Positions 33,356-44,565 of a DNA stretch of 64,000 bases are shown here, piece after piece. The first letter of the stretch is position 1; each line of letters starts with the position of its first letter. The notes beneath the pieces were generated by a model. The model had not been told where the DNA came from and searched no databases. It worked only from the letters and a program-made list of their open reading frames with translations. The translations under genes and the position numbers were made by a program. This stretch comes from Chrysaora quinquecirrha (taxonomy: Eukaryota; Cnidaria; Scyphozoa; Semaeostomeae; Pelagiidae), in NCBI GenBank assembly GCA_014526335.1, contig JACTAT010000013.1, positions 5,894,182 through 5,958,181 on the forward strand, in the 5' to 3' direction.

Positions 33356-33991
33356 GGGCAGGGCAGGACGCTGTTCTTTTGCGCTCATAGCGAAAAACGT
33401 AAAGCAGGTTTAATCAATTGAGTTAGATGAAGATGGTTACTATCCATGCGCTATTTACCACAGAGTCTATACCGGCCAAAAATCTTGGAATATTCACAGA
33501 AAAATCTCGAGTAAGATCCCCTATCTCTTTTCTAGAACTTCACTCGAACTTCATTTGGCTGCCGTTAATCGCATTGCGTTTTTCATTACTTATTTTGGTA
33601 TTGAGCTAAACCGGACACTGTGGTACTGGGTGGAGGGCTGCATGGGTAATGAGAAAATAAAAACTTAAGAAGTTTGTCTAAGCGCTGAACAATCAACGCA
33701 AGCTACTCTGCCACAATCCATGGTCCCAAGAGTGCTAAAAATCTTTTTTCTCATTTTATACTTTGTCTCTCTTAGACGAAATGAAACGAAGATTTTGCTT
33801 AGTTTTTCTAAACACAAAAGCAAGGGATAATGGAAATTTAAAGAAATAACATTTAAACTGTCCCAATTTTATCAAGAAGAGATTCTTGTTGCAGTTCGAA
33901 AAGTCCAAAAAACAATTCACAATTGATCTTACTCATAAAACTGCATTGGAAAATGCTAGGATAAACTAACAACAAACAATATCTGACAGGA

Positions 33992-34578
33992 CTACAGAAA
34001 ATTACAAAGCAAATTAAGCTTTATGCAACGATTTAAAATCAAAAAACTACTACTACTCCATATTATATCTGCTGAGTTAGGTTCTACACTTATCTGTCCG
34101 TTAGTTAACTGTTGAATAAAATATAGCAAAATACAAAATAGAAACAATGCCATGAAGATGAACTCGCCATGGTAGAAGTGTTGCCTTTCTTTCGATATTC
34201 TGTTTACAAACGACTGCTGCATAACTTTTTTCAGTTGGGAATTAGAAACAAAGAGATCTCCGTATCCAACTTGTTGCAGTGAAATAGAATTATTCTCAGG
34301 ACAGCAAGCTAGACATGCGCAAAACCTGTAGTTGCTAGAAGAACTTATGCCGTGAAAGGATGGGAAAGCGACAGAAAAAGGGCCTAAATTTTGAAGAGCA
34401 AGCAAACAAGGAATTCTTTATTCGGTACAGCATTACAAGTTCCATGTCTAGAGGTATTGGTATCTATACCCATGCAGCGTTTTCCTGAAGGAAGGATTAA
34501 AAGCCGAGCATTGAAGAATGGTAAGAATGAAGAAGACAAACCAAAAGAAGACCATAACAAAAGAAGGTAGAGAAACAT
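33992..34578 (-). other. Possible small membrane protein, two frames, unrecognised
   Basis: A - strand frame begins at 34578 with a signal-like MFLYLLLLWSSFGL and a Cys/Gly segment. An overlapping frame then reads through a Cys-rich stretch (CACLACC) and a hydrophobic helix (FIFMALFLFCILLYF). The two could be joined by a very short intron (donor GTAATG near 34,433, acceptor TTTAG near 34,386), but such an intron would be far shorter than others here. Composition alone could produce this. The last part overlaps the duplicated region. Confidence 0.22.
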
Positions 34579-35435
34579 CTTGCCTATGGGTAAGTGATAT
34601 AAAAGTGAATTAAAAGGTCATTCTTCGTCATCTGTAAGACTCAAACCGATAAAAGTATTTTGCTTCCCTTATTCGACTTATACCGTATTCAACTAAGAAA
34701 TTTGGTTTGGACTCGTTAGGATTTTATTTCGTGTAGACGGGCTCTAACCGAAAACAGAAAGCCAAAGCCGGCCAAAACGGCATTGGTTGTGTCCTGGTCC
34801 ACCTATTTCTCGCATTGCTCATGACAAAGTCTACAGTACACGAGGTAAAGTTATAAGGGTAGCCCTCGATTGAGTGGGCGGCAGTTTTGCAGTGTAAAAA
34901 CTATTACTGTACTTCAACTTTAAGGGAATTTGCTCTCCTACAATCTTGGACAATACAGTTGGAACAAGAACTCTTTCAAAGGGAATGCGGCCTATTCTAA
35001 CGCTTTTCTACTTAAAATCTTTGATGCCTCATTTACCCCCATAAAGCAGTGTCGGTAGTAAAGCAAGACAACTTGGAGGCTTGTCTTAAATAAAAGTGCA
35101 TCAAAATTGTTAAAGAATTAGCAGCATGGATGCCATTGTAAATTGGCTTCGAACAGTTGCTACTAACTCCATCTTTAATTGCTCAAACTCATGCCTAATG
35201 TGTAAAGAGTGGGGATTCTACACATAAAGAAAGCATTTGTATTATACTACTTGTTCTAATGAAACAGTTAAATGTGCAAAGGTGCAAAATAGATAGCTGG
35301 CTATATTAATAGAAAAAACAGTTAATTAGAATGCTAGAGTTGCATGAGATATCGACATTGGCTACTATCTAGATTTTTGTGATAAGAATGCAAAGATGAA
35401 AGTCTATGAACCATAGAAGAAAATGGTCGTAATGA
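34579..35435. other. Gene-free stretch between unit B and the ABC transporter end
   Basis: AT-rich sequence without convincing frames, repeats or RNA genes. It lies just beyond the stop codon of the - strand ABC transporter. Confidence 0.5.
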
Positions 35436-37542
35436 TCACTTTTGCTGTCCACGATTTGTGAAAACTAGGCAAAGGAAAGCAATAATACGGAAGACAATAC
35501 CAAAAACAAAAAGTATAAGAAGACAAAAGCCATAACTGCTTAGATCGTAGTTATTGTTGTAGGCAATCGTATCGACCAATGTGCGCATTACGGCTGGGTA
35601 GCGCTCTGCCTCTTTCTCAAATAGAGCTTCCACGAACCAACGGCAGTAGGAGATATTGTAGGCAAATGGACCAATGAAGGTGAATTTATTCAACGAACAT
35701 AGGGTCGGCATCGATCCTAAAATATCAATATTTTATAATTAATCTTCTTTGGTGAGAATAAAGCAATGAGAAAGGTAAAAAGATAAGACAGTTTAATACT
35801 TGATATTTTATACATTTAGAGAATCATGCTAGCGAATCAATACGCACTACTGTGGTGGTATATTTTGCGTACTGTGGTGGATAAGCACTACTGTGGTGGG
35901 TTATTATGCTTGATGTGGTGGGTTATTATGCTTGATGTGGTGGATTTTGTGGTTTTTCTTGCTTGGTCTATAGATTTTGCTTTGATTTCGTGTCCACCAC
36001 AGTACACAAAAAACACCACCACATCAAGCATAATAAGCCACCACAGTAGTGCTTATCCATGACAGCATGCAAAAAACACCACCACATCAAGCATAGTAAC
36101 CCACCACATCAAGCATAATAACCCACCACAGTAGTGCTTATCCACCACAGTACGCAAAAAACACCGCCACATAAAGCATAATAACCCACCACAGTAGTGC
36201 GTAAGATTCGCTACCGTGAGAATGCGCAAAAATATTTCCCCATACTAAACTTTTTTCTTAAGTTCGAGGTATAAAGTTTTCGATACCAAAGTTTAGTCAG
36301 CGAAGAAAAATTAAGTCTAGTCGCAAAGTTTTAGAGTTACATCGGCGTGAAAAGTGAGCGGGTTAAAACATGTCAACTCAACTTTAAGCATAATCTGATC
36401 TTCACAAGATGATTTTCAAGTCAGTAAAATTCGTCATACTATCTCATGCACAGTTGAGAATTTAGATCGCCACATCAAAATTGTTGAAAAGAAAATCGTT
36501 CTATGGAAAAAAGAAGCAGTTGGCAGATTTCGTTCGTCAAGCATTTCAGTCAATCAATGGCATTATCGAATTTCTGATTTCTCATATCTATTTCCCAGTT
36601 TTAACTATTCAGCCTAAAGTTACATTTTCATGGCGCTAATTACTTTTTCGTCCATAATACCAAAGTAAGCAGGACGCACTTCAAGGAAATTTTATGATGA
36701 TCGTCGTGAAAAGCGTCCGATGGAGATAGGGCTTGAAATTCGGGAAAGACTGCAACGCAAAGAACCAGTTTCAAAATGATACTATCTTTTTTTACTATGA
36801 AAGTAAGACATAGTACTGTAAGTGGAGTTTGAAAGAAGATTTTCGTCACAGGTTTTCAATGTTATCGCCTAAAAGTCGTTTTGTGGAGATCGGCCTTAAT
36901 GCTAAAAATAAAAACAACAACAATAACGCACCTGATAGAAGTGAAGAAATCAAAACAATAACAACAGCAGCCATTTGAGAATTTCTTGGATTGAAAATGC
37001 ATGATATTGCGTAACCCATGCCAGTTGTTGCAAATTGAGCCATGAGAACAGCACCATAATGATATTCGAAAAGTGCTGCATAGGAAACATCAAACGATTA
37101 GGTAACAATTCTGAGACTATGTTATGTTTTTCATATGACATATTCTACGATTCTGCTGTATTTGCTCTTCAGGGCCTCTTTTAACATAGTAACTAGGGGG
37201 AGATATGTCCCCCTAGTCCCTATCACTGCCCACCTAATTTCATAAAGTTGCCCCCTACTACAAAGAAATCGGCAAAAAAAGCCAATCTAGAGGTTGTATT
37301 TTGAAAATTTTCTTGGGGAGCATATGCCCCCAGACCTCTCTAATTAGGAACAGCTCTATTAGCTAATTAGGAACAGCTGCACGCTTTCGGCGCATTAACA
37401 GTCAGCTGTAGCATTAGTGTGACTTGTATACACTCTCAGCTGAAGTAGAGATGGTCGACGGAGTCTTACTAGCCTAATACAGAATCTATGTAGAGATAAA
37501 TCCTTTGCTGTTGATTACCTACCTCTTGGCGCAGTGAATTGC
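35436..37542 (-). CDS. ABCG half-transporter, C-terminal exons (downstream of the BEL insertion)
   Basis: Three - strand exons: 37523-37542 (truncated by the LTR; last residues QFTAPR), 36932-37075 and 35436-35716 with the stop. Splice phases agree (1, then 1), and each junction has a GT donor and AG acceptor. The translation reads LFEYHYGAVLMAQFATTGMG, a membrane helix with SSLLSG, then a region with Cys and Phe residues (NISYCRWFVEALFEKE) and a final membrane helix before NRGQQK. This is the usual end of an ABCG membrane domain, with the large extracellular loop before the last helix. It belongs to the gene whose 5' exons lie at 44566-58865. Confidence 0.75.
35832..36211. repeat. Foldback element with CACTACTGTGGTGG arms, last intron of the ABC gene
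   Basis: The left arm (about 35,832-35,950) is built from ACTGTGGTGG and GCTTGATGTGGTGG. The right arm (about 35,995-36,211) is its longer complement. The outer ends GCGAATC and GATTCGC are flanked by TA. The arms can form a long hairpin around a loop of about 45 bp. Confidence 0.75.
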
Positions 37543-37992
37543 TGTGCTGAAACATTCTTTAATTTCCTTACATATTAAATGCTGCATTGAAATATTTAAT
37601 TATACCTGCTGTGTTATGTAAATTAGATAGGGTAGTTGAGAGGGGAAGTTTTTGGGAAGGAAAGAAGTGAGATAGATGAGATAGATCGAAAGAACATATT
37701 AATGGGACAGATTTTGATAGAAATAACTGAAAGAAAGTAAAGGATATATTGAAAGAGTAAAGGACAATTTGCGATTAACTGACAGCGATAGATTGTGGGT
37801 TTGTATAAGGGTTTTTTTGTATTTGTTTGTTTGTTTGTTTGTTTTGTTGGTATTTTTCTGTAGGCCTATTTACGTTTGCTACGGGTTTTGATATGATATA
37901 AATTTGTTGTTTATTCGAGATTTAGTCTGTTTGTTGGGTATCTACTTGAACAGGAGATTGGGGAATAAGGTCTCGCGACTATTTCCAATAAA
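37543..37992 (+). mobile_element. BEL/Pao retrotransposon, 5' LTR
   Basis: Begins TGTGCTGAAACATTC and ends at about CCAATAAA. A primer-binding-site-like TGGTGCCGTGACCCGG follows from 37,995. It differs from the 3' LTR by about two substitutions and one T in a homopolymer. Its first base directly follows coding sequence of the ABC gene (opposite strand). Confidence 0.9.
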
Positions 37993-38024
37993 TTTGGTGC
38001 CGTGACCCGGGAATACTTGGCAAA

Positions 38025-41000
38025 ATGGACTTTAAAAAGACAGCAAGACTTAGACAAGCTTATCGTAAGGCCGCCGATGAAATTGCAGCGGAAGTACCAG
38101 CATTGATAGCGAATAAATCAGCTTTACCTGCAAAAAAGTTGGAGATGACAAGAATACAACTATTTGAATCCTTCACGACTATAAAGAAGCTTGACAGTGA
38201 GATTGAAACACTCTTGTGTGAAAAGGATAGCGAAGAAGATATTTTCAAGGAAATATCCGAAACAAAAAAGATTAACGAGCAATATCACACAGCGTTGCTA
38301 AATTTAGACGAGGAGCTAAGACCTCAACCAAGAGAACCAACGCCTACTCATGCATCAAGTCGCGATGTGGTTAGACCAAAGCTAAGAAAGTTAACTTTGG
38401 CGAAATTTGACGGAGAACCAAAGAATTGGATGGAATTTTGGGACTCTTTTGAAGGGGTTGTAGATAACAATCCAAGTTTATCTGATAGAGACAAGTTCGA
38501 ATACTTAAGAGATTCTCTTGAAGGGGAAAGCAAAGAAGGCTGTAGCTGGGTTTAGATTGACAGAGGCAAATTATAAGATGGCAATAAAGATGTTGAAAGA
38601 CAGATTCGGAAGAGAGGAGGAAATTAGTCGAGCTCATTATGAAGATTTAACAAGATTGCAGCCTATATACAGTGATAAAGACATAGTCAGAGTCAGAAAG
38701 TTTTATGACGAAGTGGAGTTTCACCACAGAGCATTGCAGGCCCTTGGTAAAAAACAAGAACAATACTCAGATGTATTTGTTCCCATTGTTGAGAGTAAGC
38801 TTCCAGAAAATATCAGAGTGTCTGTATTGGCAAAGAAAGTAGACTCTTGGAATATGGAAAAGCTTTTAGAAGTGTTAGCCTCAGAAATCAACATAAGAGA
38901 GAAAAGCAAACCTACTACGTATGTAAGAAGAGAATCTGAAGGTCAAAAAAGAGGAATAGCAACAGCAAGTGCGCTTATTGTAGATGGAGAGAAGAAACAG
39001 TGTGTATACTGTTACGAAGATAGTCACCTCAGTGAAACATGTAGCAAAGTGGTAAGCGCAAAAGACAGAAAGGACCTCCTTAAGAAATATGGCAGATGCT
39101 ATATATGCGTGAAGAGAGGACATAGAGCAAGTGAATGTAGAAACAAAATGACTTGTAGCAAATGCTCCAAAAGACATCATATCAGTATTTGTGAGAAAGA
39201 GAAAGATTCAGAGGTAGTAAGTCCAGGACTTCATGTAAAAGATGGTGGAAATATTGCAATGCAAACAGCACAAGCTGTTATAAGCACAGATGGTGGAAAG
39301 ACTCCTGTAAGATGCAGAGTTCTATTCGACTCTGGGAGTCAAAGATCTTTCATAAGATCTACTATTGTTAAAATGCTAGGAGCAAAGAGTTCTCAGAGAC
39401 AATGCCTTACACTTGGTGGATTTGGAGAAAAAGAACCAAAGGAGAAATGCTACAACATCCATGAGATTGAAGCAAAATCACTGAAAGGAAACAATGTTGT
39501 AAAGATGAAAGTGACAGAGGTTCCGGTTATTTCCAAAGGCACAAAAAATGGTCACATAGAGAAGGTCAAGCATGAATATAAGCACCTTGAAAATCTTTGG
39601 TTTTCAGATGTAAGTGAACGAGAACACTTAGAGATCGACGTGTTGATTGGCGCAGATCAGTTGTGGGAATTTCAGACAGGCAGTATCATACGGGGGGAGA
39701 TTGGAGAACCAGTTGCTATAGAAACAAAACTGGGCTATGTGCTTTCTGGACCAATGAAAGGTACGAGTGAAGAGTCCATAAATGTGAATCTGTGCGTCGC
39801 TGAAGAAGGACTAAACGAAAAGGTACAAAAACTATGGGATTTAGAGACAATAGGAATAAAAGAAGAAAATCCCATTTATGAGTCACTGATAGATGAAATA
39901 AGTTTCAATGGAGAGAGGTACAAAGTCAAGTTACCATGGAAAGAAAATGAAGTTAAGATACCATCGAATTACAATCTTGCACTCGAAAGGTTGAAAGGAC
40001 AGTTCAAGAGATTGAGAAAAGATCCAAAAATTCTATCCGAGTATGATAGTATCATCAGAGAACAAGAGAAAGAAAAGATAATAGAGAAAGTTCCACAAGA
40101 AGAGATAGAGAAAGAGGGAGGCAAAGTCCACTATTTGCCACATCAGGCAGTGGTGCGTCAAAACGCCGAAACAACAAAAGTTCGAATCGTTTTCGATGCC
40201 TCTGCCAAAGAAAGAAAGTCAAGCTCATCCTTGAATGAAAATTTACATGTGGGGCCGCCACTGACGCCCTTAATGTATGATGTCTTACTGAGATTGAGGT
40301 GTTATGATACTGTATTAATTGGAGACATTCAAAAAGCATTTCTAAACATAGAAGTGGACGAAAAAGAGACTCATTGAGGTTTATCTGGGTTGAAGATGTC
40401 AGCAAAGACAAGATAAAGCCTGTTGTTTACCGATCAAACAGAGTTATATTTGGAGCAGGTCCATCTCCTTTCTTATTGAACGCAACAATCAAGTATCACG
40501 TGGAAAAGTATGAAAGTAAAGATCCAGAGTTCAGCGAAAAAATGAAAAAAGGCTTTTTCGTAGATGACCTCGTTACAGGAACTAAGAGTATTGAAGAAGC
40601 ATTTGAGTTATATAAAAAGACACAAAGCAGAATGGCAGAAGGAGGATTTCAAATGCGGAAATGGAAAAGCAACGAAAGTCAGTTAGAGCAAATGATTGAG
40701 AAGGATAAAAGACAGGAAGAAATTCTGAAAGAAAACTCTGTAAACATAGAGATGGGTGAAGCCAAAGAAGCAGCAGGAAAGATAGAGAAAGTTGTTAGCA
40801 ACAGCGACAAAGTGCTAGGAGTTCAATGGGACAAAACAACAGACAAGCTACAGATAGATACAGAGAAATTTACAGCAATAGCGAAAGAAGAGACAGAAAA
40901 GATAACAAAGAGATCAGTCCTTAGCATTATTGCGAAAATGTATGATCCTTTAGGAATCATTAGTCCGATTTTGGTAGATGCTAAGATATTGTTGCAAGAA

Positions 41001-43296
41001 CTGTGCAAAATAAAGATTGGTTGGGACAATGAACTACCAGACAAATTCAAAGGTATGTGGTTCCAGTGGATTGAAAGTTTAAAGTTAGCCAAGATTATAG
41101 AAGTGGAAAGATCAATTGTGAAAGGAATGAAAGGAGAAGTGACAGAGATAGCTTTACATGGATTCAGCGATGCGAGTCAAAAGGCATACTGCGCGGTTGT
41201 ATACCTTGCGGTTTACACACCTAACAGTTGTCAAATAAGCTTGCTTACATCAAAAACCAGAGTAACTCCAATCAAAGAAATGTCAATTCCACGCCTAGAG
41301 CTTACAGCAGCTAGGATTTTGGCAAAGCTGGTAGAAACAGTACAGAAAGCGCTCGAGAAGACCATAGAAATAGATAATGTATACCTATGGACAGATAGCA
41401 TGACCACTTTGTATTGGATAATGAACAGAAGAGAATGGAAAGTTTACGTAGCAAATAGAGTAAAAGAAATCTTGAGCAAAACGGAAAAAGGCTCCTGGAA
41501 TCATGTAGCCGGAAAGGATAATCCAGCCGATCTAGGATCCAGAGGACAGAAAGCAGTAGAGTTGAAAGCAAACGAATTATGGTGGAAAGGACCGGAGTGG
41601 CTTCCATTTAAAGATAAATGGGATGACAGAAAAGAGATTGAAGAGGTCGAAGATTGTAAAACAGAAGAAAAGAAAGAGACGGAGCAAGTTCTCTTATTGA
41701 CTGATAAAGACCAAGAAGATAAAGATATAGACCTGACTAGGTATAGCACAGCAAGAAAGGCAATAAGAGTTGTTGCTTACATTTTAAGATTCAAGAACAA
41801 TCTAAAGGCTGTGATACACAAACAAGAAATAGTTACGGACAGATTAACTGTAGCAGAGTTGAAAGAAGCAGAGAATCTTTTGATAAAAAAGCTCAGAACG
41901 ATATCAAGAAAGACCCAAATTTCAAGAAGATAGAGAAACAGCTATGTGTTAAAGAAACAAATGATGGGCTGTTAAAGTGTCAAGGGAGATTGTCGAATGC
42001 GGATATTCCAGAGGACTCAAAGGAACCAATCTTGTTACCAAAGTATCACCGATGGACAGAGTTAATTATGTTGAGAGCCCACGATAGAACAAGACACGGA
42101 GGAGTTCGAGAGACGTTGGCTGAGTTGAGGAGTCAGTTTTGGGTACCTCAAGGCAGACAGCAAATCAGAAAGATTATAAAGAGATGCGTCACTTGTCGCA
42201 GATATGAAGGAAAGCCTTACAGTGTTCCGATCACGGCAAAACTACCAGAATTTCGAGTGAAACAGTCGAGACCGTTTCGTAATATTGGTGTTGATTTTGC
42301 TGGGCCAATGTTTGTTAAACAGGGCAAAGGTTTGAAGAAGGTATATTTGTGTTTGTTTACTTGTGGAGTCACAAGGGGAGTGCATTTGGAAGTGGTAGAA
42401 GAATTGTCAACTTCGAGGTTTTTGCTTTGTTTGAGAAGGTTCGCCGGTAGAAGGGGAATGCCATCGTTGATAGTGAGCGATAACGCTAAGACATTTAGAG
42501 CAGCAGCTACGTTTTTGAAGAAGCTAATGAATGATGAAAAGGTTCAGAGGTATTTGGATGATGGTGGTGTTACTTGGAAATTCAATCTGTCGCGTGCCCC
42601 ATGGTGGGGTGGCTTTTTTGAGCGAATGATCGGTTGTGTGAAGCGGGTTCTGAGAAAGGTTCTTGGAAACGCACGTCTATCGCTTGTCGAATTGCGAACT
42701 GTAGTATCAGAGATAGAAGGAACTGTTAACAACCGACCATTAACTTACGACTACTCAGAATTTGGAGAAGATATGATTACACCGTCGCATTTAATCTACG
42801 GATATCGTTTTGATTCAATACCTGATGATGTGAAAGATGAAGAAGACGAAAAAGACGTGCACAAACGACTACGTTATGTTGCGAACAAAAGAAAACACTA
42901 CTGGCGAAGATGGAATCGTGAATATTTAATAGACCTCAGAGAACATCATATGAAGAGTCAGAAGAAAATGGATCGCATCTTATACAGAAAGGTGATGTGG
43001 TTATTGTGTTTGAAGAATTGTTACCACGTGGAAGATGGAAACTTGGTCATGTAAAGAAATTGATTGTTGGTAAAGATGGTCAAGTACGTGGAGCAGTTAT
43101 TGATACAGTTACTGGAAAAGGAAGATTGAATGAAATCGAGAGACCTGTGCAGAAGTTATATCCTTTGGAGGTGAATTGTAACTATGAGGACAAACAGGTA
43201 AGAGAGAATTCTATAGTTTTACCTGAGAGACAGAACAGAAGAGCTGCAGCGATTGATTCAGACTGGAGGAGACGTATCTTAGATCAGATGGACTAA
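38025..43296 (+). pseudogene. BEL/Pao gag-pol polyprotein, disrupted by frameshifts
   Basis: Five successive overlapping frames cover the polyprotein. In order: a Gag helical region with the BEL-type KFDGEPKNWMEFWDSF motif; two CCHC-like knuckles (CYICVKRGHRASEC and a following one); an aspartic protease (FDSGSQRSFI); a reverse transcriptase with FVDDL in the catalytic position; RNase H (GFSDASQKAYCAVV, WTDSMTTLYW); an HHCC zinc domain (HDRTRHGG, CVTCRRY); and an integrase core (VDFAGP, SDNAKTF). Frame changes fall near 38,525, 40,360, 41,885 and 42,970, several of them in A-rich runs. No env-like frame. The element encodes its own copying enzymes but is not translatable as assembled. Confidence 0.9.
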
Positions 43297-43311
43297 TCTA
43301 AGGGGGGAGTG

Positions 43312-43762
43312 TGTGCTGAAACATTCTTTAATTTCCTTACATATTAAATGCTGCATTGAAATATTTAATTATACCTGCTGTGTTATGTAAATTAGATAGG
43401 GTAGTTGAGAGGGGAAGTTTTTGGGAAGAAGAGAAGTGAGATAGATGAGATAGATCGAAAGAACATATTAATGGGACAGATTTTGATAGAAATAACTGAA
43501 AGAAAGTAAAGGATATATTGAAAGAGTAAAGGACAATTTGCGATTAACTGACAGCGATAGATTGTGGGTTTGTATAAGGGTTTTTTTTGTATTTGTTTGT
43601 TTGTTTGTTTGTTTTGTTGGTATTTTTCTGTAGGCCTATTTACGTTTGCTACGGGTTTTGATATGATATAAATTTGTTGTTTATTCGAGATTTAGTCTGT
43701 TTGTTGGGTATCTACTTGAACAGGAGATTGGGGAATAAGGTCTCGCGACTATTTCCAATAAA
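43312..43762 (+). mobile_element. BEL/Pao retrotransposon, 3' LTR
   Basis: Starts after the purine tract AAGGGGGGAGTG and is near-identical to the 5' LTR. The sequence after it does not repeat the five bases before the 5' LTR (ATTGC), so no target duplication is visible. Confidence 0.9.
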
Positions 43763-44565
43763 AATGGAACAAAATTTCAGCCCAAGTTGCTTATTAACCA
43801 GTTGCTTATTAAAAAAAGTGTAACGGACAATAGCAATAGCATTATTTCTCAAGGATTTCATTTTATGGTTTGCCCGTTGCAGCTTTAAGATGATTATAGA
43901 TGATAAAGGATAGCTAAAGAAAAGTCCCATCCGTGAGAAACCGTTAGACTAACTTTATTATATCGAGATGATATCAAAGCCATAAATATGATTGATATGA
44001 TTGATATTTGGAGTCAATTAGAAAATGCAATATCTGATTGATATTCAAGGGACAATGATTATGAAAAGCAAAAATAACTGATATTAGGGGCCTGTTCATT
44101 TTATATGAGGTGGAACATTCCACTCATGTGGGATATCTTACTGAGGTGAGATCTATACGATACTGGGTTTTGTACATTAAAAAAAAATTCGTTCATATGA
44201 GAAGTGAGATATCCCACCTAGGGCTGAAATTCAACATATGAACACCAGATGATAATCATCCCACCTCAGTGGCTTATCCCACATGAGTGGGAAATCCCAC
44301 CTCCAAACAGACCTTAAGAAGCCATCTTGTTAGGCTTGTTGCTTGATATTTAGCCCATTACTGTATTTTTTATTAATATTTGAAGATAATATCTTTTTGA
44401 AAAATATTTGTATGAATAGAAGCGGTTGATCATGCAGTACTATGAAGCATATCAACGTAAAACACGTAGAATAGCACTGGGCGATATTGGGAATCAATAT
44501 ACATAGAATAGCACTGCAAATGGCCCATATTGTAAAAGTCCACACTAGTTAAGCAAATACAATAC
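43763..44565. other. ABC gene interior right of the BEL element, exons missing
   Basis: The first bases (to about 43,822) resemble one end of a TAAGCAAC-family MITE (GTTGCTTATTAAAAAAAGTG). The Tourist-like MITE at 44087-44313 follows. I found no frame resembling ABCG membrane helices 2-4, which should be encoded between 44,566 and 37,542. Confidence 0.45.
44087..44313. mobile_element. Tourist/PIF-like MITE, 227 bp
   Basis: The ends GGGGCCTGTTC and CAAACAGACC are roughly complementary, with TTA directly outside both. Long internal pairing (CCACTCATGTGGGA against TCCCACATGAGTGGG) makes a hairpin. PIF/Harbinger elements use TTA-type targets. Confidence 0.55.

Larger units (their letters stand above)
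20550..34076. repeat. Tandem duplication, unit B
   Basis: Direct-orientation copy of 1-15,558. The first matching bases coincide with the first base of the window, so the true left boundary may lie earlier in unit A than can be seen. The right limit is the word TCTGCTGA at about 34,069-34,076, after which copy A has a transposon end and copy B has unique sequence leading to the ABC transporter gene. Confidence 0.85.

Noticed and set aside
32719..33421. Three long overlapping forward frames of 160-220 codons
   Set aside because: They come from a 34-bp repeat lacking stop codons; every frame is open and shows the same periodic peptide, with no splice or homology support.
36640..37141. Other - strand frames around ABC exon 36932-37075
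   Set aside because: They cross splice sites or lie in the wrong frame; only the phase-consistent exon matches an ABCG membrane segment.
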